This document shows, piece by piece, positions 53,515 through 62,559 of a stretch of DNA of 64,000 nucleotides (positions within the stretch are counted from its first letter, which is position 1; every line of letters begins with the position of its first letter). The position numbers and the translations under genes were made by a program. The stretch covers positions 124,001 to 188,000 of the forward strand of contig JAJDEF010000022.1 of NCBI GenBank assembly GCA_029259945.1, read 5' to 3'. The notes below the pieces were generated by a model. That model saw nothing but the letters and a program-made list of their open reading frames with translations, was not told the origin of the DNA and searched no databases. This DNA comes from Planctomycetota bacterium (GTDB taxonomy: Bacteria; Planctomycetota; Planctomycetia; Pirellulales; Lacipirellulaceae).

Positions 53515-55380
53515 ATGTGTGGCATTGTTGGATACGTTGGCCCGGGCGAAGCTTCCGACTTTTTGCTGGAAGGCTTGCGCCGTCTTGAGTATCGAGGGTA
53601 CGACAGCTCTGGCATCGTGACGATCGATGGCGGTCGACTCGTCGTGACTAAGACGGCAGGACGAATTGACAACTTGTCGCAGGCGCTTGCCGACTCGCCG
53701 ACCCCTGGCACGACCGGCATCGGACATACGCGTTGGGCCACCCACGGCCCCGCGACCGACGAAAATGCCCACCCCCATTTTGGCGGGAATAAAACGTTGG
53801 CTCTCGTTCACAATGGCGTTATCGAGAACTTCCGAGCGATCAAAGAACGACTGATCGAGCAAGGTTGCGAATTTCAATCTGCGACCGACAGCGAAGTCGT
53901 TGCCCAGTTGATCGCGACCGAGATGGAAAGCCTGCCGGACGACATTAGCGAATCGATCGATCCCTATGCTCCGTTAGTCGAGGCCGTGCAGAAGTCGCTT
54001 TCCCAATTGCGCGGCACCTATGGATTGGCGATTGTTTTTCGCGATTGGCCCGATACCGTGGTGGTTGCCCGGCTCGGCAGCCCCCTGGTCATCGGCGTTG
54101 GCAACGGCGAACACTTTATCGCCAGCGATGGTTCGCCATTGGCTGGGCATACCGACAAGATCGTATATCTAGCAGACCATGAAATCGCGGTCGTCACTCC
54201 CGACGCGATTCGAGTCATTCACCGCGACCAAGGCGATGTGCGGCACGATGTCAAACTCCTTGAAATCGAGAGCACGGACATCGATCTTGGTGAATACGAG
54301 CATTACATGCTCAAAGAAATCTTCGAGCAACCCGAGACCGTGCGTAACGCAGTTCGTGGACGACTCGACAAAGACGCAGCCACCGCCGTCTTTGGAGGCT
54401 TGAACCTCACCCCCCAACAGCTGCAATCGGTCAAGCGTTTTGTACTGACTGCGTGCGGCACGAGTTGGCATGCTTCACTGGTTGGCGAGTATATGATCGA
54501 AGCCCTCGCCCGTATTCCTGTCGAAGTCGAATACGCCAGCGAACTTCGGTATCGAAATCCACCTTTGTCGTCTCAGACTTTGTTATTTGCGTTGACCCAA
54601 AGTGGGGAGACGATTGACACCCTTGCCGCACTACGCGAGATGAAACGCAAAGGACACGCCACCATGGCCATTTGCAACGTGGTGGGGAGCACGATTGCCA
54701 GAGAAGCCGATGGCGGGATTTATCTCCACGCAGGACCCGAAATCGGCGTAGCTTCGACGAAGGCATTCACGGCGCAATGCGTAGTGATGTCGATGTTGGC
54801 TCTCTACTTTGGACGACTGCATCATCTTAGTTACGAAGCCGGACTGAACGTTATCGCTGAGCTAGAGAAGCTGCCAAGTCAGATCGAACAAGCTTTGAAG
54901 ACCCACGATGAAACTCGACGCATAGCCGAGAAATATGCCGAGTGCGACAATTTCCTCTACCTAGGCCGACAATACAATTTCCCAGCCGCCTTGGAAGGGG
55001 CCCTCAAACTCAAGGAAATCAGCTACATTCACGCCGAGGGATACCCAGCCGCCGAAATGAAACATGGTCCGATTGCCCTAGTCGATGAAAAAACGCCCAG
55101 CGTGTTTATCGTCCCGAAAGGTGCCGTCTACGAAAAAGTCATCGCCAACGTAGAGGAAATCAAAGCCCGAGGTGGGCCCGTGATTGCCGTGGTAGACGAC
55201 ACCGACAACCGCGTCTGTGAAATCGCCGACGACGTGCTGCAAGTACCTGCAGTGGCCGACTTCTTGCAGCCGATCGTTGCTTCGATACCGCTGCAACTAC
55301 TGGCCTACCACATCGCTCTGGTACGAGGTTGCGATGTCGACAAACCACGCAATCTGGCAAAGAGTGTCACGGTCGAGTAG
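53515..55380 (+). CDS. glmS: Glutamine-fructose-6-phosphate aminotransferase (isomerising)
   Basis: The 621-residue enzyme makes glucosamine-6-phosphate, first step of amino-sugar synthesis. The N-terminal glutaminase domain starts with the nucleophile Cys2 (MCGIVGYVG) and has RLEYRGYDSSG and GIGHTRWATHG. Two SIS isomerase domains follow, with ACGTSWHASLVGEYMIE and LGRQYNFPAALEGALKLKE. It ends with the conserved DVDKPRNLAKSVTVE. The gene lies between two related inverted-repeat elements. glmM, which acts next in the pathway, is at 32835. Confidence 0.97.
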   Translation: MCGIVGYVGPGEASDFLLEGLRRLEYRGYDSSGIVTIDGGRLVVTKTAGRIDNLSQALADSPTPGTTGIGHTRWATHGPATDENAHPHFGGNKTLALVHNGVIENFRAIKERLIEQGCEFQSATDSEVVAQLIATEMESLPDDISESIDPYAPLVEAVQKSLSQLRGTYGLAIVFRDWPDTVVVARLGSPLVIGVGNGEHFIASDGSPLAGHTDKIVYLADHEIAVVTPDAIRVIHRDQGDVRHDVKLLEIESTDIDLGEYEHYMLKEIFEQPETVRNAVRGRLDKDAATAVFGGLNLTPQQLQSVKRFVLTACGTSWHASLVGEYMIEALARIPVEVEYASELRYRNPPLSSQTLLFALTQSGETIDTLAALREMKRKGHATMAICNVVGSTIAREADGGIYLHAGPEIGVASTKAFTAQCVVMSMLALYFGRLHHLSYEAGLNVIAELEKLPSQIEQALKTHDETRRIAEKYAECDNFLYLGRQYNFPAALEGALKLKEISYIHAEGYPAAEMKHGPIALVDEKTPSVFIVPKGAVYEKVIANVEEIKARGGPVIAVVDDTDNRVCEIADDVLQVPAVADFLQPIVASIPLQLLAYHIALVRGCDVDKPRNLAKSVTVE

Positions 55381-55434
55381 AGGTCGTTTACTCTGGAATG
55401 ACTCAAGAGTACAACCGTAGGTCTGGGAGCATTT

Positions 55435-55553
55435 ACCACAGAGACACGGGGGACACAGAGAAGAAAGAAAATTGATAAATTGCTGTAGATTTAACTTCTT
55501 ACCTTTATTACTCAGCAACTATCTGAACTCCGTGCTCTCCGTGTCTCTGTGGT
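55435..55553. repeat. ACCACAGAG-family inverted-repeat element, gene-free copy 3
   Basis: Left end accacagagacacgggggac and right end ctccgtgtctctgtggt are complementary; 119 bp. It is closely related to the copy at 53071-53234, and the two bracket glmS. It begins 54 bp beyond the glmS stop. Confidence 0.8.
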
Positions 55554-55585
55554 GAATATAGATTAGCAAGGTTTTATGTCGTTTA

Positions 55586-56692
55586 TTAGCGAGTCCGACC
55601 CTTGTTAGCAGCGGCAGTTTCTTTTGAGGTTCCGGAACGATATCCCGAACCAAATCGTTCTACTCGCAGTTGGTCAATGATGTCACGGACAAAGGCTTGC
55701 TCTGTGGTTGCTTCGCGTTGGGCTTGTTCCGCCGCGATGCGAGCGTTTTTAGCTGCCGATCGCTCTGCGGCGGCAGTGGCGCGGGCGACATGTGCCATCC
55801 GTTCGCCCACCTCAGCGGCCTCCTTGGCTGCGTCGAGAACTGAAAGACGCTCGGCAATCAGCAGCCGTTGACGAACCGACTCGATTCGGGCTTGCTTTGC
55901 ACGTATTTCAGCACTGGCGGCTAGCGAAGTGGCTCGTTCTGCCGCCAATCTTTCGCGGGTCGCTTCTCTTTTTGCCAATACCATGTCAGCTAGTTCGAGG
56001 TCGAGCACCAAACGTTCTTCATCGATCTGGCATTTGGCAACTTGGGCGGCAGCAATCGCATCGCGAGCGGCTTGCTTTTCGGTCTCGGCAGCTTCGATGG
56101 CCAACGTGGCTGCTCGTTGCTCGGCACGAGCGGTTTCTTTTTCAGCGATAGCAACCTTTCGGACTCGCTCGGCAGCATCGTAGGCTTGCTCCGCAACTTT
56201 GCGATTTTCGCGGGTTTCGGCAACTAACCGTTTTACCTCGGCGGCAATAACACGAGCATTGGCAGCCTCAATTTGGGCTGTTTCTGCTTCGTCGATCAAT
56301 GTGTGAGCGCCGATCATCACCTGTTCTAACTGGATACGATCGGTTTCGATTTGTCGCTTAGAAATTTCTACTTCTGCGAGCACCTTGCGTGCTTCTTCGC
56401 GTTTATCAGAGGCTTTTTCTAAAACCGATTCAGAAGCTGCAATTCGCTGGGCGGCGATTTTACCAACCTTTAATGCTTCGCTACGTAAACGACGAGCTTG
56501 TCCGAGTTGTTCAGCTGCTCGTGCTTCAACGAAGACGACTCGTTCATCCGCTTGGGTTGCACGTCTTTGAGCTACCTCAGCTGTCCGCCTTGCCTGCAAA
56601 AGCTCTGCCCGCAGCTCCTCAATTTTGTATTGATTGCAACCAACGACCCCTACCAAACATAGATAGATAGTAAAAAGGATAAATCTTTTCAT
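55586..56692 (-). CDS. Coiled-coil lipoprotein
   Basis: The 368-residue protein has a lipoprotein signal (KRFILFTIYLCLVGVVGC, lipid Cys19) and then an almost unbroken alanine-, glutamate- and arginine-rich coiled coil (residues about 25-345, with many AEQAQREAT-like heptads). It ends with a short disordered tail. It is probably anchored to a membrane by lipid and extends as a long rod in the periplasm. The upstream frame (56707) adds only five residues. No homologous family is recognised; a structural or envelope-spacing role is a guess. Confidence 0.75.
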   Translation of the reverse strand: MKRFILFTIYLCLVGVVGCNQYKIEELRAELLQARRTAEVAQRRATQADERVVFVEARAAEQLGQARRLRSEALKVGKIAAQRIAASESVLEKASDKREEARKVLAEVEISKRQIETDRIQLEQVMIGAHTLIDEAETAQIEAANARVIAAEVKRLVAETRENRKVAEQAYDAAERVRKVAIAEKETARAEQRAATLAIEAAETEKQAARDAIAAAQVAKCQIDEERLVLDLELADMVLAKREATRERLAAERATSLAASAEIRAKQARIESVRQRLLIAERLSVLDAAKEAAEVGERMAHVARATAAAERSAAKNARIAAEQAQREATTEQAFVRDIIDQLRVERFGSGYRSGTSKETAAANKGRTR

Positions 56693-56988
56693 GGGATCGT
56701 CTCTCAAAATAGATTTCGGTTCCAGAGAACTGCCAATTTGAGCGGGTCTATTCTTTATGAATCGACTTGTTAATCGAGAACGATTAGGCAGACAGGTCGA
56801 AACCGGTTGACTCTTCTTGCAAATTTCGGCCTACCCTTCGGGCAGTCGTGACATTCCGTAGGATCGAACCTCGGCCTTAATCTGAGACGTTCCCATCGAT
56901 CATGACGTTTGCACGGCGCAGAAGAATCCACAGCAAAGAATTTTGGCCAAATCGCTTTATATATTAATGCACTCGAAGGCACCTTGCA
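56693..56988. other. Intergenic region, nothing recognised
   Basis: Nearly 300 bp between the frameshifted gene's stop and the coiled-coil lipoprotein start, both on the minus strand. A small frame (56770-56982) is present but has no ribosome binding site or protein-like pattern. It presumably holds the lipoprotein promoter. Confidence 0.35.
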
Positions 56989-57953
56989 CTAGGCTGCCGA
57001 GCGGCCGTTGTGCCGCAAGCGTAGCTCTTCGTCTTCGATGATGTTGCGATGCGATTGGCCTGCCAGAGCTGCTTTTACACGGCGTTTGACACTCCGCCGC
57101 ATTGCCCGATGATACCCGACCGACGAAGTGAAGAGTGTGAGTAGATCGACAAAATGGGTGTTGCCGGCTAATGGGTGCTCGTCGAGTCGCATGAGACTAT
57201 CCGCCCCAAACGAGACGAGTTTGCCATCCAATTTTCCGATCGATTTTTTTCGACCTCGACCTCAAAATCGACGCCCAGCGAAAACCAGCGTTGTTTGAGA
57301 CTCAAATGCCACATCCGATGGTCATCGTAGAAACAGAACGTGAAAATTGAGGGAAATCGAAACGTGCGATGGTTTTCTTGAATAGAGGTGACAAACTCAG
57401 ACCGTGGCAACATGACGGCTGTTGTCAGAAGCGTACGATTTGAGCCGATCGAATTGTGAACCTCTGAGGTAGTGACCTCTTCGATCGTGCCACACCAGCG
57501 GACTCGAGTACCCGTGGTTTTGAAGAGTTTGAGAACGAGTCGGCGTTTTTCGATCTCCCCCGTCTCCGTCTGCATGAGGAGATCTTGTTCGAGCTGCTCG
57601 TCCAACTGAGCTGCTTGCTTGGAGTCTAAACGACCACCACGTTTAATTTGCTTCTTGAGCTCCAAACGGCGTTTCTCTTTCAAAGAGTTCAGCGAGTCTG
57701 TCATTTCCTTTTTGTCAGGTCGCCAAATATCGGTCCGTACGCCGAGTAGATGCGTTTTTTTCCAACGCTGCGACTCACGGTCCTGCTCAGAGACTGTCCC
57801 CACCACATCCATATTTTTGGTGAAATGGTGGGTATCGGCAGTCTTGAGCTGCTGAAGGATCTCAATATTGGTGGGATGAACCCCTGGCAAGGCCCACATG
57901 TCGACGTATCTACGCACTTCTCCAGGCAATTGACTGGTCATCGCTTGTCCCAT
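56989..57953 (-). CDS. Hypothetical protein, reading frame broken at an A7 run
   Basis: Two overlapping frames on the minus strand look like one protein of about 320 residues. The first runs from the ATG at 57953 to a stop at 57168; its last 33 residues after VDFEVEVEK lose the protein's character. The second continues to 56989. Just where they cross is GTCGAAAAAAATCG (7 A, near 57243-57249). A single -1 step there gives VEVEKKSIGKLDGKLVSFG..., a smooth continuation. It could be programmed frameshifting, transcription slippage, a mutation or a sequencing error. The family is unrecognised. The protein is charged and soluble, with a central Lys/Glu-rich helix. Confidence 0.6.
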
Positions 57954-58150
57954 CAAGATTGGGTGTCACTAGAAGTCGTCGCGAATAGAAGGACTCGCAA
58001 CCCACAGCTATAGAGTGAGGATCGACTTTCTACGACCCGCCGTTTCAATACAACCGACGAAACCCGTAAAGTCACCTCAGATTGCCAGCTGGGTGCTGGC
58101 ATGGTCAGCAATTTGCCCCTGACCGATTCCCGACAGCAATAAGAGATGCG

Positions 58151-59005
58151 CTATAGCAGCCGATCGCGTGGATCTTGCATGCTCTCCGCCATTTTGTTGA
58201 GCGCCTCGGTCTCGATTTGACGAACCCGTTCTCGAGTGAGCCCTAACTGCTCGCCTATTTCCTTTAGGGTTCTTGGTTCATGGTTTTCGAGTCCAAACCG
58301 CATACGAAGCACGGATGCTTCACGCTCGTCCATGGTCTTGAGCATTTCCATAACATGTCGAAGACTGTCGCTCTCGACGAGGGCATCGTCGGGAGCGATT
58401 TGACCTTCGTCCATGACCATGTCGCCCAACGTCCAGCCCGCTTCGGTCTGGTCGGTTTGCGGTGTGGCGTTGTAAATTTTGATTGCCTTCTTGATGATTG
58501 GCAGCTTTTTGATCGGCAGCCCAAGCACTCTCGCAACTTCCTCAGCCGTGGGGCTGCGATCAAGCTCCTCGGTCAGTCGGGCTGTGGCACGGCGCCATTT
58601 CGAAAGCAATTCAACCATGTAGGCAGGGATGCGAATGGTTTTGCCTGTATTGATCAAAGCCCGCTTGATCGATTGCTTGATCCAGTAACTGGCGTAGGTG
58701 CTAAATCGAGTACCCATCGCAGGATCGAAACCTTCGACGGCTCGCAACAAGCCAAGGTTGCCCTCTTCAATCAAATCTTGCAGGCTGAGACCCTTGCCGG
58801 AGTAGCCGCGGGCGATATTCACCACCAGCCGCAAGTTGGCTCGCACCATCCGATCGCGTGCGGCAGAATCGCTGTTACCAATTCGCACCGCGAGTTCGCG
58901 TTCTTCCTGTGCGGTCAGCAAAGCGGTCTCGTTGATTTCTCGCAGGTAGGTCTCCAACGGAGACTGGACCGCGGAACTCGATTTTTTCTTGGTCGTTGTT
59001 GCCAT
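58151..59005 (-). CDS. Sigma-70 family RNA polymerase sigma factor (RpoD/SigA-like)
   Basis: This 284-residue sigma factor has region 1.2 (SPLETYLREINETALLTAQE), region 2 (RANLRLVVNIARGYSGKGL, then RFSTYASYWIKQSIKRALI, binding the -10 element), region 3 and region 4 with the helix-turn-helix LKEIGEQLGLTRERVRQIE for the -35 element. It lacks region 1.1 and is shorter than a primary sigma factor, so it is probably a group 2 (alternative housekeeping-like) sigma. Planctomycetes often have several. No anti-sigma gene is adjacent. Confidence 0.9.
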   Translation of the reverse strand: MATTTKKKSSSAVQSPLETYLREINETALLTAQEERELAVRIGNSDSAARDRMVRANLRLVVNIARGYSGKGLSLQDLIEEGNLGLLRAVEGFDPAMGTRFSTYASYWIKQSIKRALINTGKTIRIPAYMVELLSKWRRATARLTEELDRSPTAEEVARVLGLPIKKLPIIKKAIKIYNATPQTDQTEAGWTLGDMVMDEGQIAPDDALVESDSLRHVMEMLKTMDEREASVLRMRFGLENHEPRTLKEIGEQLGLTRERVRQIETEALNKMAESMQDPRDRLL

Positions 59006-59202
59006 CGTCTTAGGTTACCGAGCTAGGAGGTGTAATTCAGGAAGCGTCTGGCAGCATAGGGACTGTGCCGAGAACGACTCGTATTCTGTCCGCGCAAACT
59101 ACTCGCCGTTGCCCTAGTAGTATCGGCGGGGGTCAACAGCCCCTACAGCATAGGCAAGATACGATGCAGTAAGACGAATGTGCGTGACGTTCGGGCAGTA
59201 AC

Positions 59203-59240
59203 AAAAAAAAGGACGCCACGGGTATTAACCTGTGGCGTCC
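59203..59240 (-). terminator. Rho-independent terminator of rpsA
   Basis: On the minus strand GGACGCCACAGG pairs almost perfectly with CCCGTGGCGTCC around a short AT loop (59240-59211), followed by eight T residues (59210-59203). It lies 44 bp after the rpsA stop. Confidence 0.9.
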
Positions 59241-59283
59241 AAAGAAGTTTTTCGTTCTACGTCAATTTAACTGGCCATCGTGG

Positions 59284-61218
59284 CTAGCTGCTTTGACTAT
59301 CCGATTGCGACGACTCTGCGGCTTCTTCGGTTTGCTCCTCAGAAGTGGTTGCCTCTGGTTCCGCAGTTTCCACTGAAACTGGCTCAGATTCAGCCGTTAC
59401 CACATCGGCTTCGGGCTCAGCGGTTGTGGCGGCTTCAGGTTCAGCCGTTGCCGTTGCCGACTTGAACAGCGGACCAGAATCGCCACCAATACCACCTTTA
59501 AGCTCGGCGTTTGCGTCGCCGCTGCGGCTAAGCCCCTCGTTCAAAGCGGCTTCGGCAGCAGCTTCGTCTTCCTCAGCCCACTCGACCCGTTTGCGTGATA
59601 AGCCGATTTTCCGCTCTTCACAATCCACTCGAAGAACTTTCACCTCGAGCTCATCGCCAACACTGACAACTTCCTGTGGGTTTTCGACTTTATGCTCCGC
59701 AAGTTCAGAGATATGTAGCAGACCTTCTAGTCCATCTTCTAGACCAACAAAAACACCGAAGTTGGTGATCTTGGTAACCTTGCCCTTCACCAACTGACCT
59801 TGTTGATATCGGTTGGGGATATCCGTTGCCCAGGGGTCTTCGTCCATCTGCTTGAGCCCCAGAGCAATACGACGACGCTGTTGGTCGACCGAGAGCACCT
59901 TGCATTGGATCTCTTGTCCCTTTTCGACCAATTCGCTCGGATGGCTAATTTTTCGGGTCCAAGACATGTCGCTCACGTGAAGCAGGCCGTCGATTCCTTC
60001 CTCGATTTCGATGAAGGCTCCATAGTTGGTCAAGTTGCGAACCCGGCCTGTAATAAGTTGGTCTGTCGGATACTTGTCGGCCACTTTTTCCCAGGGATTG
60101 TCCTGAGTTTGCTTCATGCCGAGTGAAATTTCTTGTTTCTGCTCATCGATTCGCAGAACTACGACGTCAATGCCATCGTCGATTTGCACCAACTCGCTTG
60201 GATGGCTGATTCGTTTGGTCCAAGACATTTCGCTGATATGAACCAAGCCTTCGATGCCATCTTCTAGCTTGATGAAAGCTCCGTAACTCATCACGTTGAC
60301 CACCGTACCTTTGATCGTCGAATTGACGGGGTACTTGCCGGCAACATTTTCCCATGGGCTGGCGCTCTTTTGCTTCAAGCCTAAGGCGATCTTTTCTTTT
60401 TCGTAGTCGATGTGAAGAATCATCACCTCAAGCTCTTCGTCGATTTTGACGATCTCTGATGGGTGATTGATGCGACCCCAACTCATATCAGTGATATGCA
60501 ACAGGCCATCGATTCCGCCCAGGTCAACAAACGCACCAAAATCGGCGATATTCTTAACCACACCGCTACGCAGCTGGTTGATTTCGAGTTCTTTGAGCAA
60601 CTCGGCCTTCTTGTCTGCTCGCTGGGCTTCAATCAAACTGCGACGACTCACGACGATGTTGCGCCGTGCTTCGTCAATTTTCAGCACCATGCACTCAATG
60701 GTCTTACCGATATATTCGCCGATATCGTGGGGACGCCGAATGTCGACCTGACTGGCTGGCAAGAAGACATTGACCCCGATGTCGACCAATAGGCCACCTT
60801 TGATTTTTCTCGTAACTTCGCCCGAGACGATGTCGTTTTCGTGGACAGTCTCCATGACCTTCATCCACTTTTCGATCTTCTCAGCTTTGCGCTTGCTCAG
60901 AACGATCATGCCTCGGTCGTCGAGGCGACCTTGGGCATCTTCGACATCTTCGACCAAGACTCGGACGGTTTGGCCAACTTCTGGCTGCGAATCGTCGCCT
61001 TCCCACTCGTTAAGTGGGACAGTGCCTTCGCTCTTGTAACCGACGTCGATGAGGACAAACTCGTTATCAACTCGGATGATTTGGCCTTTGACGATTTGGT
61101 TAACGTCAATATATTCGGTATCGAGCCAGCCACCTTCGTCGGTGGCAAGTTCACCAATGGCTGCTTCCCAATCTTCTTCAGAAACGTCGAATTCGCGGAT
61201 TAAGTTACGGTTGACCAT
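59284..61218 (-). CDS. rpsA: 30S ribosomal protein S1
   Basis: The 644-residue protein has six S1 (OB-fold) domains. The last four repeat a pattern such as GAFIKLEDGIEGLVHISEMSW followed by a basic ISHPSELV-type segment. S1 binds mRNA to the 30S subunit for initiation. The C-terminal 70 residues are an acidic low-complexity tail rich in AEPEA and Ser/Gln. It is downstream of cmk on the same strand, the classical cmk-rpsA pair, with a 240-bp gap. It has a strong terminator. Confidence 0.95.
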   Translation of the reverse strand: MVNRNLIREFDVSEEDWEAAIGELATDEGGWLDTEYIDVNQIVKGQIIRVDNEFVLIDVGYKSEGTVPLNEWEGDDSQPEVGQTVRVLVEDVEDAQGRLDDRGMIVLSKRKAEKIEKWMKVMETVHENDIVSGEVTRKIKGGLLVDIGVNVFLPASQVDIRRPHDIGEYIGKTIECMVLKIDEARRNIVVSRRSLIEAQRADKKAELLKELEINQLRSGVVKNIADFGAFVDLGGIDGLLHITDMSWGRINHPSEIVKIDEELEVMILHIDYEKEKIALGLKQKSASPWENVAGKYPVNSTIKGTVVNVMSYGAFIKLEDGIEGLVHISEMSWTKRISHPSELVQIDDGIDVVVLRIDEQKQEISLGMKQTQDNPWEKVADKYPTDQLITGRVRNLTNYGAFIEIEEGIDGLLHVSDMSWTRKISHPSELVEKGQEIQCKVLSVDQQRRRIALGLKQMDEDPWATDIPNRYQQGQLVKGKVTKITNFGVFVGLEDGLEGLLHISELAEHKVENPQEVVSVGDELEVKVLRVDCEERKIGLSRKRVEWAEEDEAAAEAALNEGLSRSGDANAELKGGIGGDSGPLFKSATATAEPEAATTAEPEADVVTAESEPVSVETAEPEATTSEEQTEEAAESSQSDSQSS

Positions 61219-61459
61219 AAAATTAAGAGACCATGTCGGGCCATCGAAGCTGCAACCGTTGCTGCTTTCGGACCCTGGTTAGAGAAAGTCCCACCGACTC
61301 GACTGCCCACGCTGGCAGCCCTGAACTTTAAGTTGGAGGGGCGAAGCTTGCGATTCTATCAAACGCATGGCCCCGGTACAATCGACAATCGCGGTAAGTC
61401 TTTGCCGCACCGCAGGTTTGGCGATTTTTCAGCAAGTAGATTTAGCTGTTACCCTGCTC

Positions 61460-62113
61460 TTACCCACTTTGGCACGAGCGAACCAGCTTTTCCAGCTTCC
61501 GGACGACATCCTCGGGAGAGAGACCATCTGTGCAGATTTCTATCGAGTCCTCGCTCTTCCTCAAACCACCGTACTCCCGCTCGATATCCCGATTGTCCCG
61601 TTCACGCTGCTTTTCTAGCACTTCGCTGAATGTTATCTGCTCGCCTCTCGACCGAAGATCATCGAAACGTCTCTGGGCACGAATTTCGTCAGATGCGGTA
61701 AGATAAATTTTGCACTCGGCGTCAGGAAATACCACCGTTGCTTGGTCACGACCTTCTGTGACCAGATCTTGGCGACTCCCAATTTGACGCTGGAGTTCGA
61801 CCAGCCGGTTACGGACTACTGGATTATCCGCTGCATGGTGTGTGTGAGTCGTAATTTCAAACGAACGAATAGCTTCGGTAACATCCTCTCCATCAACGAG
61901 CACTCGATCATCGGCGAGTTTTAGATCGATTTTCAGGGCAATTTGAGCCATTGCCTCGGTATCATCCCAGCTAATGGCTTGTCGAGCCACCTTGAGGGTG
62001 AGGGCTCGGTACATGGCACCTGTGTCAAGGAAGTGAAAACCCAGCCTTTTCGCTAGGGTGCGAGCAGCTCTGCTTTTGCCAGCCCCAGCAGGCCCGTCAA
62101 TAGTCACTATCAT
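61460..62113 (-). CDS. cmk: Cytidylate kinase
   Basis: This 217-residue kinase phosphorylates CMP and dCMP. The P loop IDGPAGAGKS is at the N terminus, followed by FHFLDTGAMYRALTLK, EGRDQATVVFPDAECKIYL and RDNRDIEREYGGLRK. The length is standard. It precedes rpsA as in many bacteria and is divergent from pilM. Confidence 0.94.
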   Translation of the reverse strand: MIVTIDGPAGAGKSRAARTLAKRLGFHFLDTGAMYRALTLKVARQAISWDDTEAMAQIALKIDLKLADDRVLVDGEDVTEAIRSFEITTHTHHAADNPVVRNRLVELQRQIGSRQDLVTEGRDQATVVFPDAECKIYLTASDEIRAQRRFDDLRSRGEQITFSEVLEKQRERDNRDIEREYGGLRKSEDSIEICTDGLSPEDVVRKLEKLVRSCQSG

Positions 62114-62559
62114 GGGTATTACAGCGTAAATGTCGCTAATTTTGAGGGAAAACCGAGCGAAGCAGCCTCACGAGCACCTCTGGCGAGCTACTACTGACCC
62201 CATTTATCTATTGCCAAAGTCAAGTTGGCAACCGCTGAAGTAAGGTGGTCAGCAGGCGATTTCATGTCAAAGCCCGCTGAAATTCTATACAAATGGCATT
62301 TTGCAACTAGAATAAGAAGGGTGGCCTGAGGGTCTTTTGCTCGAAAATTCGCTATTCGCGGAATTTGACTTCACCCTATGTCGGCCAGTAAATTTAGTAG
62401 TGGAGGCACTGCTTCTAACTGCATTGGGTCAGTTAGATTGTACGGCTCGTTGGTTGGCCATTAGGTAAGGTCAGCCTGGAGCTTGTCAGAGAGGTAAAAG
62501 GGCTGCGGAGTGCGACACTGTTCGCGGTCCAGCGTCCGAATGGAACAGAGGATTCAGGT
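62114..62559. other. Divergent regulatory region between cmk and pilM
   Basis: About 446 bp with no credible gene. It must carry at least two divergent promoters, which I cannot place. A small inverted repeat (ttgcca...tggcaa, near 62212-62232) is the only structure noticed. Confidence 0.4.

Noticed and set aside
56770-56982. 70-codon minus-strand frame upstream of the frameshifted gene stop
   Set aside because: No ribosome site and no recognisable pattern; composition unlike neighbouring proteins.
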